Origin: Streptomyces xylophagus
GTDB taxonomy: Bacteria > Actinomycetota > Actinomycetes > Streptomycetales > Streptomycetaceae
NCBI RefSeq assembly: GCF_000716435.1
Contig: NZ_JNWO01000002.1
Span: 248,001 to 312,000, forward strand
DNA length: 64,000 bases
Direction: 5' to 3'
This document shows, one piece after another, positions 51,796 through 60,085 of this stretch (positions are counted from its first letter, which is position 1; each line of letters begins with the position of its first letter). The translations under genes and the position numbers were made by a program. Below the pieces are notes generated by a model. The model was given only the letters and a program-made list of their open reading frames with translations, was not told the DNA's origin and did not search any database.

Positions 51796-52047
51796 TCAGC
51801 CGGCCATCAGATGGTCGGCGAGGCCCCGCTTGACTCCGGCGACGAACGCGGCCATCTCCTGCGGCGTGTAGATCAGCGCGGGTCCGGCGGGGTCGGTCGA
51901 CTGGCGCAGCGCGATACGGCCGTCGGCGAGCTGCTTCGTCTCCACGCACTGACCGCCGTTGGGACCGCTCCAAGGGCATTCCCAGCCCTGCTCGCCGAGG
52001 TTCGACGCGGGCATCCCGTTGTAGACCATGTCGTCGGTGGTGGTCAT
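51796..52047 (-). CDS. DUF397 domain protein
   Basis: An 83-residue DUF397 protein. The core NGMPASNLGEQGWECPWSGPNGGQCVETKQLADGRIALRQSTDPAGPALIYT is typical, ending in a helix (FVAGVKRGLADHL). These small acidic partners are encoded beside HTH-DUF5753 regulators and are thought to bind and antagonise them, as with the WhiJ and BldB-related systems. The ATG overlaps the regulator's stop as ATGA, so synthesis is coupled. Confidence 0.92.
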   Translation of the reverse strand: MTTTDDMVYNGMPASNLGEQGWECPWSGPNGGQCVETKQLADGRIALRQSTDPAGPALIYTPQEMAAFVAGVKRGLADHLMAG

Positions 52048-52916
52048 GAGTACTCCTTGCGCATGCGGTTCAAGAGCGCCTTGCTGTCCGCGGACGAGGT
52101 CAGCAGCGACATCCTGTTGTGCGCTTCCAGATGGGCCACGACATCGGATCGCTGGTCCAGGTACATGGAGGCGGAGAGGATCTCGCTGTAGACGATGTCG
52201 GGCAGCTCCGGTTCCTCGAACCGGAAATAGGTGAAGGGTGCGCACGCCCCGACGTGGGCACCCGCCGAGAACGGGACGATGTCAACGCTGACGTGGTCCA
52301 GTTCCGAGACCTCGAGGAGCCGGTCTATCTGGTCCCGCATGACCGCGGGGGTGCCCACCACCCGGTGGAGCACGGCTTCTTCCAGCACCGCCCACAGCGT
52401 GGGCGCGTCCGGCCTCTCCAGCAGACTCTGGCGGTGCAGGCGTAACTGCACCCGCCGTTCCAGGTCTTCGTCGTTGTCGTTCGGGAAGCCGCCGCTCAGT
52501 ACGCCACGCGCGTAGTCGTACGTCTGGAGCAGTCCCGTCACGTAGTGCGGCTCGTAGGTACGGAGGGTCTTGGCGCCGGTCTCCAGGCTCACATAGGCGG
52601 TGAACCAGCCGGGCAGCACATCACGGTAGTCGTGCCACCAGCCGGGTTGGTTGGCTCGCTCGGCGAGGGCGACGAACTCCTCGATCTCCTGGCGGTCGGC
52701 GCCGTAGGTCTCAAGGAGCTTCTCGACATAGAGGGGTTTGAGGCCGACCTCGGCCTTCTCCAGCCGGCGGATGGTCAGGGACTTGACCCGCAGGGCCCTG
52801 GCGGCGTCCTCCAGGGACACGCCCGCACCCTGTCGCCGCTCCTGCAGCCGGCGGCCGAGGATCATGCGGAGAACCGTGGGCGCACCGGTGCCGGTGCCCG
52901 AACGAGCTTCGCTCAC
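52044..52916 (-). CDS. HTH regulator with DUF5753 domain (WhiJ-like), containing a TTA codon
   Basis: A 290-residue regulator. The XRE helix-turn-helix is at about 20-75 (LGRRLQERRQGAGVSLEDAARALRVKSLTIRRLEKAE is the motif region), followed by DUF5753 (about 100-280), with PGWFTAYVSLETGAKTLRTYEPHYVTGLLQT and VDIVPFSAGAHVG. AGGAGG before the GTG at 52916 decides the start; a TTG at 52922 is the alternative. One leucine, at about residue 158, is encoded by TTA (52443-52445), so translation should need the bldA tRNA. It is coupled to DUF397 downstream, its likely antagonist. Confidence 0.92.
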   Translation of the reverse strand: MSEARSGTGTGAPTVLRMILGRRLQERRQGAGVSLEDAARALRVKSLTIRRLEKAEVGLKPLYVEKLLETYGADRQEIEEFVALAERANQPGWWHDYRDVLPGWFTAYVSLETGAKTLRTYEPHYVTGLLQTYDYARGVLSGGFPNDNDEDLERRVQLRLHRQSLLERPDAPTLWAVLEEAVLHRVVGTPAVMRDQIDRLLEVSELDHVSVDIVPFSAGAHVGACAPFTYFRFEEPELPDIVYSEILSASMYLDQRSDVVAHLEAHNRMSLLTSSADSKALLNRMRKEYS

Positions 52917-53157
52917 GCCCAACCTCCTGAGGGACTGTCACCAGTATTAGTCTGACAGCGACTTGATGATGCCACCAGACGGAAACCGCCGTTCTGAAAT
53001 TATCAGGGAGTCGGTTGCAGCTTGAACTGAGCTATGGGCATAGTTACTTGTGTGAGCGATCTAGGCCGCCCGCCGGAACACCCCAAGTCCGGTCGGCCAG
53101 TTGCTGACTCCGTGCGTCTCCCGCCTGCGTCCGCCCCCCGATGGAAGGCGAACCACC

Positions 53158-53604
53158 GTGTCCCCCCACACGACTCCCTCCCCGCAGCTCTTAGACGTCG
53201 CCAGCCCGGATCTGGCGCACTGGCTGGAACTCCCGGCGCACCGCTCCGGCGTCCGGGTCGCCCGGCACGCCATGGGCGCACAGCTGACCAAGTGGCGCGT
53301 GCCCGAAGAGGTGCGCGACGACGCGGTGCTGCTCATCTCGGAGTTGGCCACCAACGGGGTGTGCCACACACCCAGCACACGGCTCCTGTGCGGAATCGGG
53401 CTCGTCGACGACCGCTGTCTGCGCATCGAGGTGCACGACCACGACTACGCGGGCAGCAGTCTGCCCAGCTGCGATCCGTGCGCCGACGACGAGAGCGGAC
53501 GCGGGCTGTTCATCGTGCAGGCGGTCGCGGACACCTGGGGGGTCGACCGGTCGGCGCTCACCGGCGGGAAGGCCGTGTGGGCCACGCTGTCCATCGGCTA
53601 CTGA
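53158..53604 (+). CDS. ATP-binding protein, anti-sigma-factor kinase-like HATPase
   Basis: A 148-residue stand-alone HATPase_c_2 domain of the SpoIIAB/RsbW type. The N box VLLISELATNGVCHTP is at about residues 58-73; the G2 region is DDESGRGLFIVQAVADTWG near 108-126. No other domain. Such kinases phosphorylate STAS anti-anti-sigma factors or bind sigma factors. The GTG at 53158 has GGAAGG upstream. It converges with a GAF-SpoIIE phosphatase gene, and a SigB/F-type sigma gene lies 2.5 kb away; no STAS gene is in this window. Confidence 0.88.
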   Translation: MSPHTTPSPQLLDVASPDLAHWLELPAHRSGVRVARHAMGAQLTKWRVPEEVRDDAVLLISELATNGVCHTPSTRLLCGIGLVDDRCLRIEVHDHDYAGSSLPSCDPCADDESGRGLFIVQAVADTWGVDRSALTGGKAVWATLSIGY

Positions 53605-53644
53605 AGCCAGTTGAATGGAGGGGGCGAGGACGCCCGCGGCCTGT

Positions 53645-55111
53645 TCAGGTGGTCGCGGGCGTCAACTCGGCGAGCAGCAGGGTGCGGTCGTCTGCTCCGG
53701 GCGTCGCGGACGGGGCGCGCAGCAGCCGCTCGCACAGCGAGGGGAACGCGTCCTGGCCGCCGGACGGCGCGGGCTCGGCGGCGGCCGTGTCGAGGGCCCG
53801 GGCCAGGCCGGCGATCTCCTGGTCGATGTCGGCGTGCCGGGACTCGACCAGTCCGTCGCTGTACAGCAGGAGCAGGGACGGTTCGGAGACCGTCAGCACC
53901 GTGGCCTCGTAGTTGCCCGTGCCGAGCCCCAGGGGCAGCCCCGGCCCGGCGAGGGTGACCGGCATGGCCGGTCCGTCCGGGCCGCGCAGCAGCGGGGGCG
54001 GGTGGCCGGCGCCGACCAGCGTGCAGGAGTGCGACTTCGCGTCCCACTCGGCGTACATGCAGGTCGCGAAGGACGCGCCCGGGGTGTCGTAGGCCAACTC
54101 GTCGAGGCGACGCATCAGTTCGGCCGGCTCCATGTCGAGCCGGGCCAGGGTGCGCACGGCCGTACGCAACTGGATCATGGCGACGGCGGATTCGGGGCCG
54201 TGCCCCATCGCGTCGCCGACGACCAGACCGACCCGGCCGCCGGGGCGCGGCAGGACGTCGAACCAGTCACCGCCGATGATGTTGCCCTGTCCCGCGGGGA
54301 GATACCCGTGGGCGATACGGCAGCCGGTGAACGCCTGGGCCGGGTCCGGGAGCAGGCTGTTGCGGATGGCCAGCGCGGTGCGGCGCTCGCGTTCGTAGCG
54401 GCGCGCGTTGTCCAGGGCGACACCGGTCCGGGCGGCCAGCGATTCCACGGCCACGGCCTCGCCGGGCAGGAAGGGATCCCGTTCCGGGCCGCGGGTGCAG
54501 GCGATGAACCCGACGGTGGAGCCGCGCAGTTGGAGCGGCACGACGAGGAAGGACGCCGTCCCGAGGAGGTCGTCTATCCGTTGCGCGTCCCCGCCCGCGG
54601 AGGCCAGCAGCCGGTCGGCGGTGTGCTTGTCCACTCCGTCGAGGATCTGCGTGTGCCCGCTGGCGAGGGCGCGGGCGTACGGGGTCTCGCGAGGGAAGAC
54701 GACCACCTCGCCGACCGGCAGCACACCGTCCCAGCTCTCCGGCGCCTCCGCACCCACCCGCACCGCCAGCCGACGTGCCTCGATCTGCGGCGGATCCACG
54801 GCGGGATAGGCGTTCTCCTCGAGAACCCACCGCTCCAGCAGATATATCGACGCCGCGTCGCAGAAACCGGGCGTCAGCGCGTGCACGACATGGCTGCCCG
54901 TCAGCCGCAGATCGAGCTCCGAGCCGATGACGTCCGCGGCGGGGGCGAAGGCCTGCCTGCGGCGTGGGGGCCCGGCGGCGGGTGCGTCACCTCGGTGACT
55001 GCGCGGTTCGTTCCGCAGGGTCGTGCCTTTCCGGGTGGGGACCGGCCGCGTGGCGTGGGGGGACAAGCGGTCTGCCGTGCGATCGTCGGCAATTATATGA
55101 TGACGCGTCAA
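53645..55111 (-). CDS. GAF-SpoIIE type PP2C phosphatase
   Basis: A protein of up to 488 residues. A GAF-like domain occupies about 60-250 (SHVVHALTPGFCDAASIYLLE, then FLVVPLQLRGSTVGFIACTRG). A linker helix (RRYERERRTALAIRNSLLPD) leads to a SpoIIE/PP2C domain (about 285-485) with GGDWFDVLPRPGGRVGLVVGDAMGHG, AGHPPPLLRG, LLLLYSDGLVESR and GADDRTLLLAEL, so the metal aspartates are present. The start is uncertain: the frame opens with a TTG at 55111, but a minus-strand TATAAT at 55092-55097 suggests a later start such as the TTG at 55066. Likely dephosphorylates an anti-anti-sigma factor. Confidence 0.88.
   Translation of the reverse strand: MTRHHIIADDRTADRLSPHATRPVPTRKGTTLRNEPRSHRGDAPAAGPPRRRQAFAPAADVIGSELDLRLTGSHVVHALTPGFCDAASIYLLERWVLEENAYPAVDPPQIEARRLAVRVGAEAPESWDGVLPVGEVVVFPRETPYARALASGHTQILDGVDKHTADRLLASAGGDAQRIDDLLGTASFLVVPLQLRGSTVGFIACTRGPERDPFLPGEAVAVESLAARTGVALDNARRYERERRTALAIRNSLLPDPAQAFTGCRIAHGYLPAGQGNIIGGDWFDVLPRPGGRVGLVVGDAMGHGPESAVAMIQLRTAVRTLARLDMEPAELMRRLDELAYDTPGASFATCMYAEWDAKSHSCTLVGAGHPPPLLRGPDGPAMPVTLAGPGLPLGLGTGNYEATVLTVSEPSLLLLYSDGLVESRHADIDQEIAGLARALDTAAAEPAPSGGQDAFPSLCERLLRAPSATPGADDRTLLLAELTPATT
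55092..55101. promoter_or_regulatory. Overlapping divergent -10 boxes
   Basis: TATAAT reads on the minus strand at 55092-55097 (phosphatase gene) and TATGAT on the plus strand at 55096-55101 (methyltransferase gene). Both are unusually good -10 boxes in a GC-rich setting. Their overlap suggests mutually exclusive promoter use. Confidence 0.5.
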
Positions 55112-55137
55112 GGATCTTGTGATGAAGGGGAGTTGCC

Positions 55138-55950
55138 GTGCCGGATGATGGAGGTCTGCCGCAGGGGATCGATCCTGGAAAGGCGAGCGTCGCTCGAATG
55201 TACGACGCGATGCTGGGCGGTGACCACAATTTCGCCATAGACCGCGAGGCCGTGGCCGCGTTCACGGCGATCGACCCCCAGGTGCGCACCCTGGCCCGGG
55301 CCAACCGGGACTTCCTCGGCCGGGCCGTGCGCTTCCTGGTCGAGTCCGGGGTACGGCAGTTCATCGACCTCGGCTCGGGCATCCCCACCCAGGGCAACGT
55401 CCACGAGGTCGCGCAGGCGGCCAGCCCCGGAGCGCGCGTCGTCTATGTGGACAACGACCCGGTGGCCGTGGCCCACAGCACCTCCCTTCTCGCCGACAAC
55501 CCGGACGCGGACATCGTCGACGGCGACATCCGGCGACCGGCCGACGTCCTGTCCTCCCCGCAGGTACGGAAGTTGATCGACTTCGACCAGCCCGTCGCCG
55601 TACTGATGATCACGATCCTGCACTTCATCACCCCCGCGGAGGATCCCGCCGGCATCGTCGCCGCCTTCCGCGACGCACTGCCCGACGGCAGCTGGCTGGC
55701 CCTGAGCCACGCCACCAACCAGGACCGCCCGGACACCGCCGCGGCCGTGGGCCAGTTGTACCGCTCCAAGGCCACCTCACCCGTCACCGCGCGCTCCTAC
55801 GAGGAGATCCTCGCCCTGTTCGACGGCTTCGACCTCGTCGCACCCGGCCTGACCTACGTCCCGCTGTGGCGCCCTGACCCGGAGGACGAGATCCCGGAGA
55901 AGCCGTCGGAGTACTGGGTCTACGCGGGGGTCGGCCGCAAGGGCGCGTGA
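55138..55950 (+). CDS. SAM-dependent methyltransferase, PF04672 family (second copy)
   Basis: A 270-residue paralogue of the protein at 50884-51711. The family start KASVARMYDAMLGGDHNFAIDREAV, the SAM site QFIDLGSGIPTQGNVHEVAQ (about 77-96) and VVYVDNDPVAV are intact. AAGGGGAG precedes the GTG. It is divergent from the GAF-SpoIIE phosphatase, sharing a tight promoter, and is followed by the sigma factor gene after 120 bases. Acceptor unknown. Confidence 0.9.
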   Translation: MPDDGGLPQGIDPGKASVARMYDAMLGGDHNFAIDREAVAAFTAIDPQVRTLARANRDFLGRAVRFLVESGVRQFIDLGSGIPTQGNVHEVAQAASPGARVVYVDNDPVAVAHSTSLLADNPDADIVDGDIRRPADVLSSPQVRKLIDFDQPVAVLMITILHFITPAEDPAGIVAAFRDALPDGSWLALSHATNQDRPDTAAAVGQLYRSKATSPVTARSYEEILALFDGFDLVAPGLTYVPLWRPDPEDEIPEKPSEYWVYAGVGRKGA

Positions 55951-56079
55951 ACCTCCGGTACTTCGGCGAGGGAAACGAGGTGCGTACCCCGGATTTGACC
56001 GGATGAGGGGGAGTGAGTCGCGAGAAGCGGGGCAGGGGGCTCATGTCGGTAGTTCGTTCGGACGAATGGGGTGGGCGAT

Positions 56080-56958
56080 ATGGCAGCCGTGACGGCAGCG
56101 GAGGCACCGGGCACGGCAGGGCTACGGGTGGCGGCCGGAGAGGCTCTCCCGTTGATCGCGGAGCCGTCGAAGGTGAGCCCGAAGGACGCGCGTGAACTGT
56201 CGCGCCAGTTCTTCGACCGGCTGACCTCGCTGGAAGAGGGCACCCACGAGTTCCAGTACGTGCGCAACACCCTGATCGAGATGAACCTCTCCCTCGTGCG
56301 CTACGCGGCCGCGCGCTTCCGCAGCCGCAGCAACAACGAGATGGAGGACATCGTCCAGGTCGGCACGATCGGACTCATCAAGGCGATCGACCGCTTCGAA
56401 CTCTCCCGCCAGGTGGAGTTCACGTCGTTCGCCGTCCCCTACATCGTCGGCGAGATCAAGCGCTTCTTCCGCGACACCAGTTGGGCCGTCCATGTGCCGC
56501 GCCGACTGCAGGAGGCCCGCGTCGAGCTGGCCAAGGCGACCGAGGAACTCCGGTCGCGCCTCGGCCGTACGCCCACCACGCGTGAGCTGTCCGAGCTGAT
56601 GTGCCTCTCCGAGGAAGAGGTCATCGAGGCCCGCAAGGCGTCCAACGGCTACACGTCCTCCTCGCTCGACGCGGCGCTGAGCTCCGACGCCGGTGCCGAG
56701 GGCGAGACCGTGCTGGCCGACGTCATGGGTGCCGACGACCCGGGGATGGAACTGGTCGACGACCTCAGCTCGTTGGCCCCCCTGATCGCCCAACTCGACG
56801 AGCGCGAGCGGCAGATCATCCACATGCGCTACGTCGAGGAGCGCACCCAGGCCGAGATCGGCGAGCAACTCGGCATCTCCCAGATGCATGTGTCCCGGCT
56901 CATCAGCCGTATGCTCCGCCGCCTTCGCGCGGGGCTGCTCGATCCCGCGGTCGCCTGA
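56080..56958 (+). CDS. SigB/SigF/SigG-type RNA polymerase sigma factor
   Basis: A group 3 sigma-70 factor of about 292 residues. Region 2 is clear (NLSLVRYAAARFRSRSNNEMEDIVQVGTIGLIKAIDRFE covers 2.1-2.2, then FTSFAVPYIVGEIKRFFRD for 2.3-2.4). Region 3 has VPRRLQEARVELAKATEELRS, and region 4 ends TQAEIGEQLGISQMHVSRLISRML. This is the stress and sporulation class controlled by anti-sigma HATPases and SpoIIE-type phosphatases, both of which are encoded just upstream. A GTG at 56071 could also be the start. Confidence 0.94.
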   Translation: MAAVTAAEAPGTAGLRVAAGEALPLIAEPSKVSPKDARELSRQFFDRLTSLEEGTHEFQYVRNTLIEMNLSLVRYAAARFRSRSNNEMEDIVQVGTIGLIKAIDRFELSRQVEFTSFAVPYIVGEIKRFFRDTSWAVHVPRRLQEARVELAKATEELRSRLGRTPTTRELSELMCLSEEEVIEARKASNGYTSSSLDAALSSDAGAEGETVLADVMGADDPGMELVDDLSSLAPLIAQLDERERQIIHMRYVEERTQAEIGEQLGISQMHVSRLISRMLRRLRAGLLDPAVA

Positions 56959-57101
56959 CGGACCGTATCCGCCCAACAATCCGGCCTGTTGGGTGAATTC
57001 ACCCTTCCCGGATGTCCGTTCTGCGGCACTCTCGTAGCGTGGCCGGGCCGGCACTCAAAGTGTCGGGTCCGGCCGTCGCGGGGTTGCCGGAAGGGGGAGT
57101 T

Positions 57102-57680
57102 GTGGCGTGGAAGAGTGAGGAGTTCGGGGAGTCCCACGAGGGCATCGTGGGGGCGGTCCTCGCCGACGGCAGTGAGCCGAAACCGGTGTATCTGGACGTG
57201 GGCAGCGGAAGTTGTGGCTTCGAGACGCGTGAGTGGTGGGCCTACAGCGGCTGGTTGGGCCGGCCGAAGGCGGACGCCTGGCGGGCCTCCTGTGCGTGCG
57301 GTTGGCGCGGGGACAGTCACCCCATCGACTGGAGCCAGGTGGAGGACCACGACCTGGACGACCTGGACACCTCCGACGCGTACGACGACTGGTGGGAACA
57401 CATCCTCGCGGTCGAACGCCGCACGGTGCCGTTGCCGGAGGAACTCTCCGATCTGATGGAGCAGTTGGAGGAACGGCTCGACGCGCTCGCGGAGACGGCG
57501 CCCGTGGCCGCGCTCAAGGCCGTGGCCATGCTGGAGCGCATGGCGGCCCGGGTCGGCAAGGAGGCCGCGTACGGGGCGCAGGCCGACGATGTGTCGGAGG
57601 AGGCACTCGGCAAGGCGCTCGGGTTGAGTGCGAACAAGGCCCGGTCCCGTCTCGATCGCTACCTTCGCACCTATTACTGA
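57102..57680 (+). CDS. Conserved hypothetical protein, possibly DNA/RNA-associated
   Basis: A protein of about 192 residues. Residues about 15-75 have a CACGWRGD segment with nearby cysteines (SGSCGFET), resembling a small zinc-binding element, rich in Trp (REWWAYSGW). Residues about 100-192 are helical (LMEQLEERLDALAETAPVAALKAVAMLERMA), ending with an HTH-like stretch (ALGKALGLSANKARSRLDRYL). The GTG at 57102 has AAGGGGGAG upstream and is preferred over an ATG at 57012. No named family is recognised. It follows the sigma factor gene and may belong to its regulon. Confidence 0.75.
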   Translation: MAWKSEEFGESHEGIVGAVLADGSEPKPVYLDVGSGSCGFETREWWAYSGWLGRPKADAWRASCACGWRGDSHPIDWSQVEDHDLDDLDTSDAYDDWWEHILAVERRTVPLPEELSDLMEQLEERLDALAETAPVAALKAVAMLERMAARVGKEAAYGAQADDVSEEALGKALGLSANKARSRLDRYLRTYY

Positions 57681-57765
57681 CGGGCATCGGGCGGAGATCG
57701 TCGGTTCCGGGATGTCGTGCGAGCTTCTGCGGGACGGCGCGGGATGTCGTGCGGACTTCTAGATA

Positions 57766-57788
57766 AGACGCAACGTTGCGTCTAGTCT
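57766..57788 (+). promoter_or_regulatory. Perfect 18-bp palindrome and leaderless promoter of the methyltransferase
   Basis: AGACGCAACGTTGCGTCT (57766-57783) is a perfect palindrome, immediately followed by and touching a TAGTCT -10 box (57783-57788) six bases before the ATG at 57795. A TetR-type repressor bound here would block the -10. The TetR gene 0.75 kb downstream is the natural candidate. Confidence 0.75.
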
Positions 57789-57794
57789 GAAGTC

Positions 57795-58451
57795 ATGCCC
57801 TTCACCCATGCTCTGGCCGACCCCCGGGTCGCCGACGTCATCGACCGCCTCTTCGCCGGCGCTCAGCACGACGAGGCCGCCGCCGCCCGCGTCGAACTCC
57901 CCGAAGGGTTCGAGCGGACGACATCTCAGCAACGGGCCGACGCCCTGGCCGAGGTCTACATGCCGATCTCCGCCGACGGCGGTCGGCTGCTCTACAACCT
58001 GGTCCGGGCCACCCGCCCGGCCACCGTCGTCGAGTTCGGCACGTCCTTCGGCATCTCCACCCTGCATCTCGCCGCCGCCGTGCGCGACAACGGCACCGGA
58101 CGAGTGATCACCACGGAGCTGAGCAAGGACAAGATCGCCGCCGCCGGGCGTGCCTTCGCCGAGGCAGGTCTGGACGATCTGATCACCGTGCTGGAGGGCG
58201 ACGCCCTCGACACCCTCGCCGGCGTCGAAGGCACTGCCGACTTCGTCCTCCTCGACGGCTGGAAGGACCTGTGCCTGCCCGTGCTGCGCCTGCTGGAGTC
58301 GCGCCTCGGGCCGGGAACCCTCGTGGTGGCCGACGACGTCGACCTCGACAGCCTCAAGCCGTACCTGGACCATGTCCGCGACCCGGCCAACGGCTACCAG
58401 AGCGTCACCTTCCCGGTCGAGGACGGCATGGAGATCAGTTGCCGTCTGTGA
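57795..58451 (+). CDS. Class I SAM-dependent O-methyltransferase
   Basis: A 218-residue catechol/caffeoyl-type O-methyltransferase-like protein. The SAM motif VVEFGTSFGISTLHLAAAVRDNG is at about 78-100, followed by VITTELSKDK (acidic strand 2) and ADFVLLDGWKDLCLPVLRLLESRLGPGTLVVADD (metal-associated Asp in FVLLDGWK and VADD). No ribosome site precedes the ATG; a -10 box six bases upstream predicts a leaderless mRNA, and a perfect palindrome overlaps it. It is followed by a TetR gene. Substrate unknown; small phenolics are usual. Confidence 0.88.
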   Translation: MPFTHALADPRVADVIDRLFAGAQHDEAAAARVELPEGFERTTSQQRADALAEVYMPISADGGRLLYNLVRATRPATVVEFGTSFGISTLHLAAAVRDNGTGRVITTELSKDKIAAAGRAFAEAGLDDLITVLEGDALDTLAGVEGTADFVLLDGWKDLCLPVLRLLESRLGPGTLVVADDVDLDSLKPYLDHVRDPANGYQSVTFPVEDGMEISCRL

Positions 58452-58551
58452 CGCCGTGCCGCCGCGACGCCGTAGGGTCCAGGGCCCGTGCCAGACTGGA
58501 CGTACCGCTTGCCCCCCGCTCCGTAGCTCCCGTACTTCACCGAGGTTGTCC

Positions 58552-59226
58552 GTGACCAAGCCCCTGGCCCGTGTCCCCCAGCGACGCAACGCGCGCTCCA
58601 ACCGGGAACGCATCCTGGCCACGGCCCGCCGGGAACTCGGCCGGAACCCGGACATCACCCTGGAGGAACTCGCCCGCGCGTCCGGCGTGGTGCGACGCAC
58701 CCTGTTCGGGCACTTCCCGGGCCGGGAGGCCCTGCTGGAAGCGCTGGCCGAGGAAGCGTCGGAAGCCCTGCTGGGCGTGCTGCCCGCCGACCAGACGCCG
58801 CCGGAGCCGGAGTCGGGGGCCGAGTCGGCAGACCGGTCGTTCGCGCGCTTCGTCCTGTCGATGTGGACCGTGGGGGACCGCTACCGCCTCCTCCTGACGC
58901 TGGCCCGCCGCGACCTGGGCCAGGAGCGCGTGACCGAGGTCCTGGCGCCGGCCCGCCGCGCGGCCACCACCATCCTGGACCGAGGACAGCGCGACGGCGT
59001 CTTCCACACCCAGCTGCCGCCGGCCGTGCTGAGCGCCGGTCTTGAAGCCATGACGGTCGCCCTGCTCGAAGAGGTCAACTCCGGGGAACTGGAGGACGAC
59101 GGGACCCACGCGGCGGTCGCCGCGCTCATCGCGGCCGGTGTACCCGAGAAGCAGGCACGTGTCGTGGTGGACGAGGTCGCACCGGCGGAGGCCGAGCGGG
59201 CCGCGCGGAGCGTCGCGGCGGACTGA
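58552..59226 (+). CDS. TetR/AcrR family regulator (copy A)
   Basis: A 224-residue TetR protein with helix-turn-helix ITLEELARASGVVRRTLFGHFPG (about 37-59). The C-terminal domain contains LSMWTVGDRYRLLLTLARRDLGQ and RGQRDGVFHTQLPP, closely paralleling the TetR at 60086-60718. GAGG lies six bases before the GTG at 58552; the longer frame upstream is rejected. It follows the methyltransferase by 100 bases, and the palindrome before that gene is its likely operator. Confidence 0.9.
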   Translation: MTKPLARVPQRRNARSNRERILATARRELGRNPDITLEELARASGVVRRTLFGHFPGREALLEALAEEASEALLGVLPADQTPPEPESGAESADRSFARFVLSMWTVGDRYRLLLTLARRDLGQERVTEVLAPARRAATTILDRGQRDGVFHTQLPPAVLSAGLEAMTVALLEEVNSGELEDDGTHAAVAALIAAGVPEKQARVVVDEVAPAEAERAARSVAAD

Positions 59227-59229
59227 GCC

Positions 59230-60075
59230 TCAAATACCCTTCCCATACGGCGAGTTGCCCCGCGCCACCTCGCTGCGCACCGAGTCGTTCCGCGAGGCGT
59301 CGTCGGACCGGAAGGTGACCGACTCGCCCGACAGGCGGGCACTGAGACCGTTCTCCGTCGTGGTGACCGAGCGCAGGTGCAGGCCGTGCGGAATGTTCCG
59401 CAACTGGATCGGCCGGTCGAAGACCTTGCTGAGTGCGACTCGCCCCACCTCGGGCAGCAGACCGCCCGTGACCTGGAAGTCCTTGAACGCGATGCGGTTG
59501 CCGGACAGCACCGACACGTTCGCCGCCACAGTGACGTCGTTACCGGGAGGCAGGAGGACGGTTGCGCGGACCTGGTCGGGACGGGCGCCCCGGGAGATCT
59601 CGAGGCCCAGGGCATCGGACACGTCCGTGTAGGTCAGCAGGGCCGTCGCGTCCGCCGAGCGTGCCAGCGCCTCCGTGTCGTCGTCGGACTTCCTCAACCC
59701 GGCCAGACGCAGGGAGAGTTCACTCACCGGCAGCGGGCCGGTGGTGTCGCTCGCCGGTATGTCGTGCGCGGTGATGTCCACGTGTCGCAGGGTCCCCGAG
59801 GCCAGCTGCGTCAGCACGGGGAAGCCCCGCACGTGGACCTCCGGCGCCGAGGGAGTGCGCATGCCCTCCTGGAACGCCTTGGCCGTACGCGACTCCACCT
59901 GGGCCGCCGCGAAACGGTCGACGGCGACCGGAACGAGGAGCAACGCGAGCAGCGCGCCGACGGCTATGGCGACCGGGCGGCGGTTCCTCCGGGGCGGGGG
60001 CGAGTCGTAGGGCTCGTAGTACGGGTAGGTGGTGTCGGCGCCGAAGTCGCCGTACTCGTACGGGTGTTGCTGCAT
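59230..60075 (-). CDS. DUF2993 (LmeA-like) phospholipid-binding protein
   Basis: A 281-residue membrane-attached protein. A Tyr/Pro-rich cytoplasmic N-terminus (about 1-32) precedes one transmembrane segment (VAIAVGALLALLLVPVAV, about 35-52). The outside part (about 60-281) is the DUF2993 domain with VHVRGFPVLTQLASGTLRHVDITA. The mycobacterial LmeA of this family binds phosphatidylinositol species and matters for lipomannan elongation. GAGGAGA precedes the ATG. It converges with TetR copy A (3 bases between stops) and lies 10 bases downstream of TetR copy B on the same strand, so it is probably co-transcribed with copy B. Confidence 0.88.
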   Translation of the reverse strand: MQQHPYEYGDFGADTTYPYYEPYDSPPPRRNRRPVAIAVGALLALLLVPVAVDRFAAAQVESRTAKAFQEGMRTPSAPEVHVRGFPVLTQLASGTLRHVDITAHDIPASDTTGPLPVSELSLRLAGLRKSDDDTEALARSADATALLTYTDVSDALGLEISRGARPDQVRATVLLPPGNDVTVAANVSVLSGNRIAFKDFQVTGGLLPEVGRVALSKVFDRPIQLRNIPHGLHLRSVTTTENGLSARLSGESVTFRSDDASRNDSVRSEVARGNSPYGKGI

Positions 60076-60085
60076 GGCTATCTCC

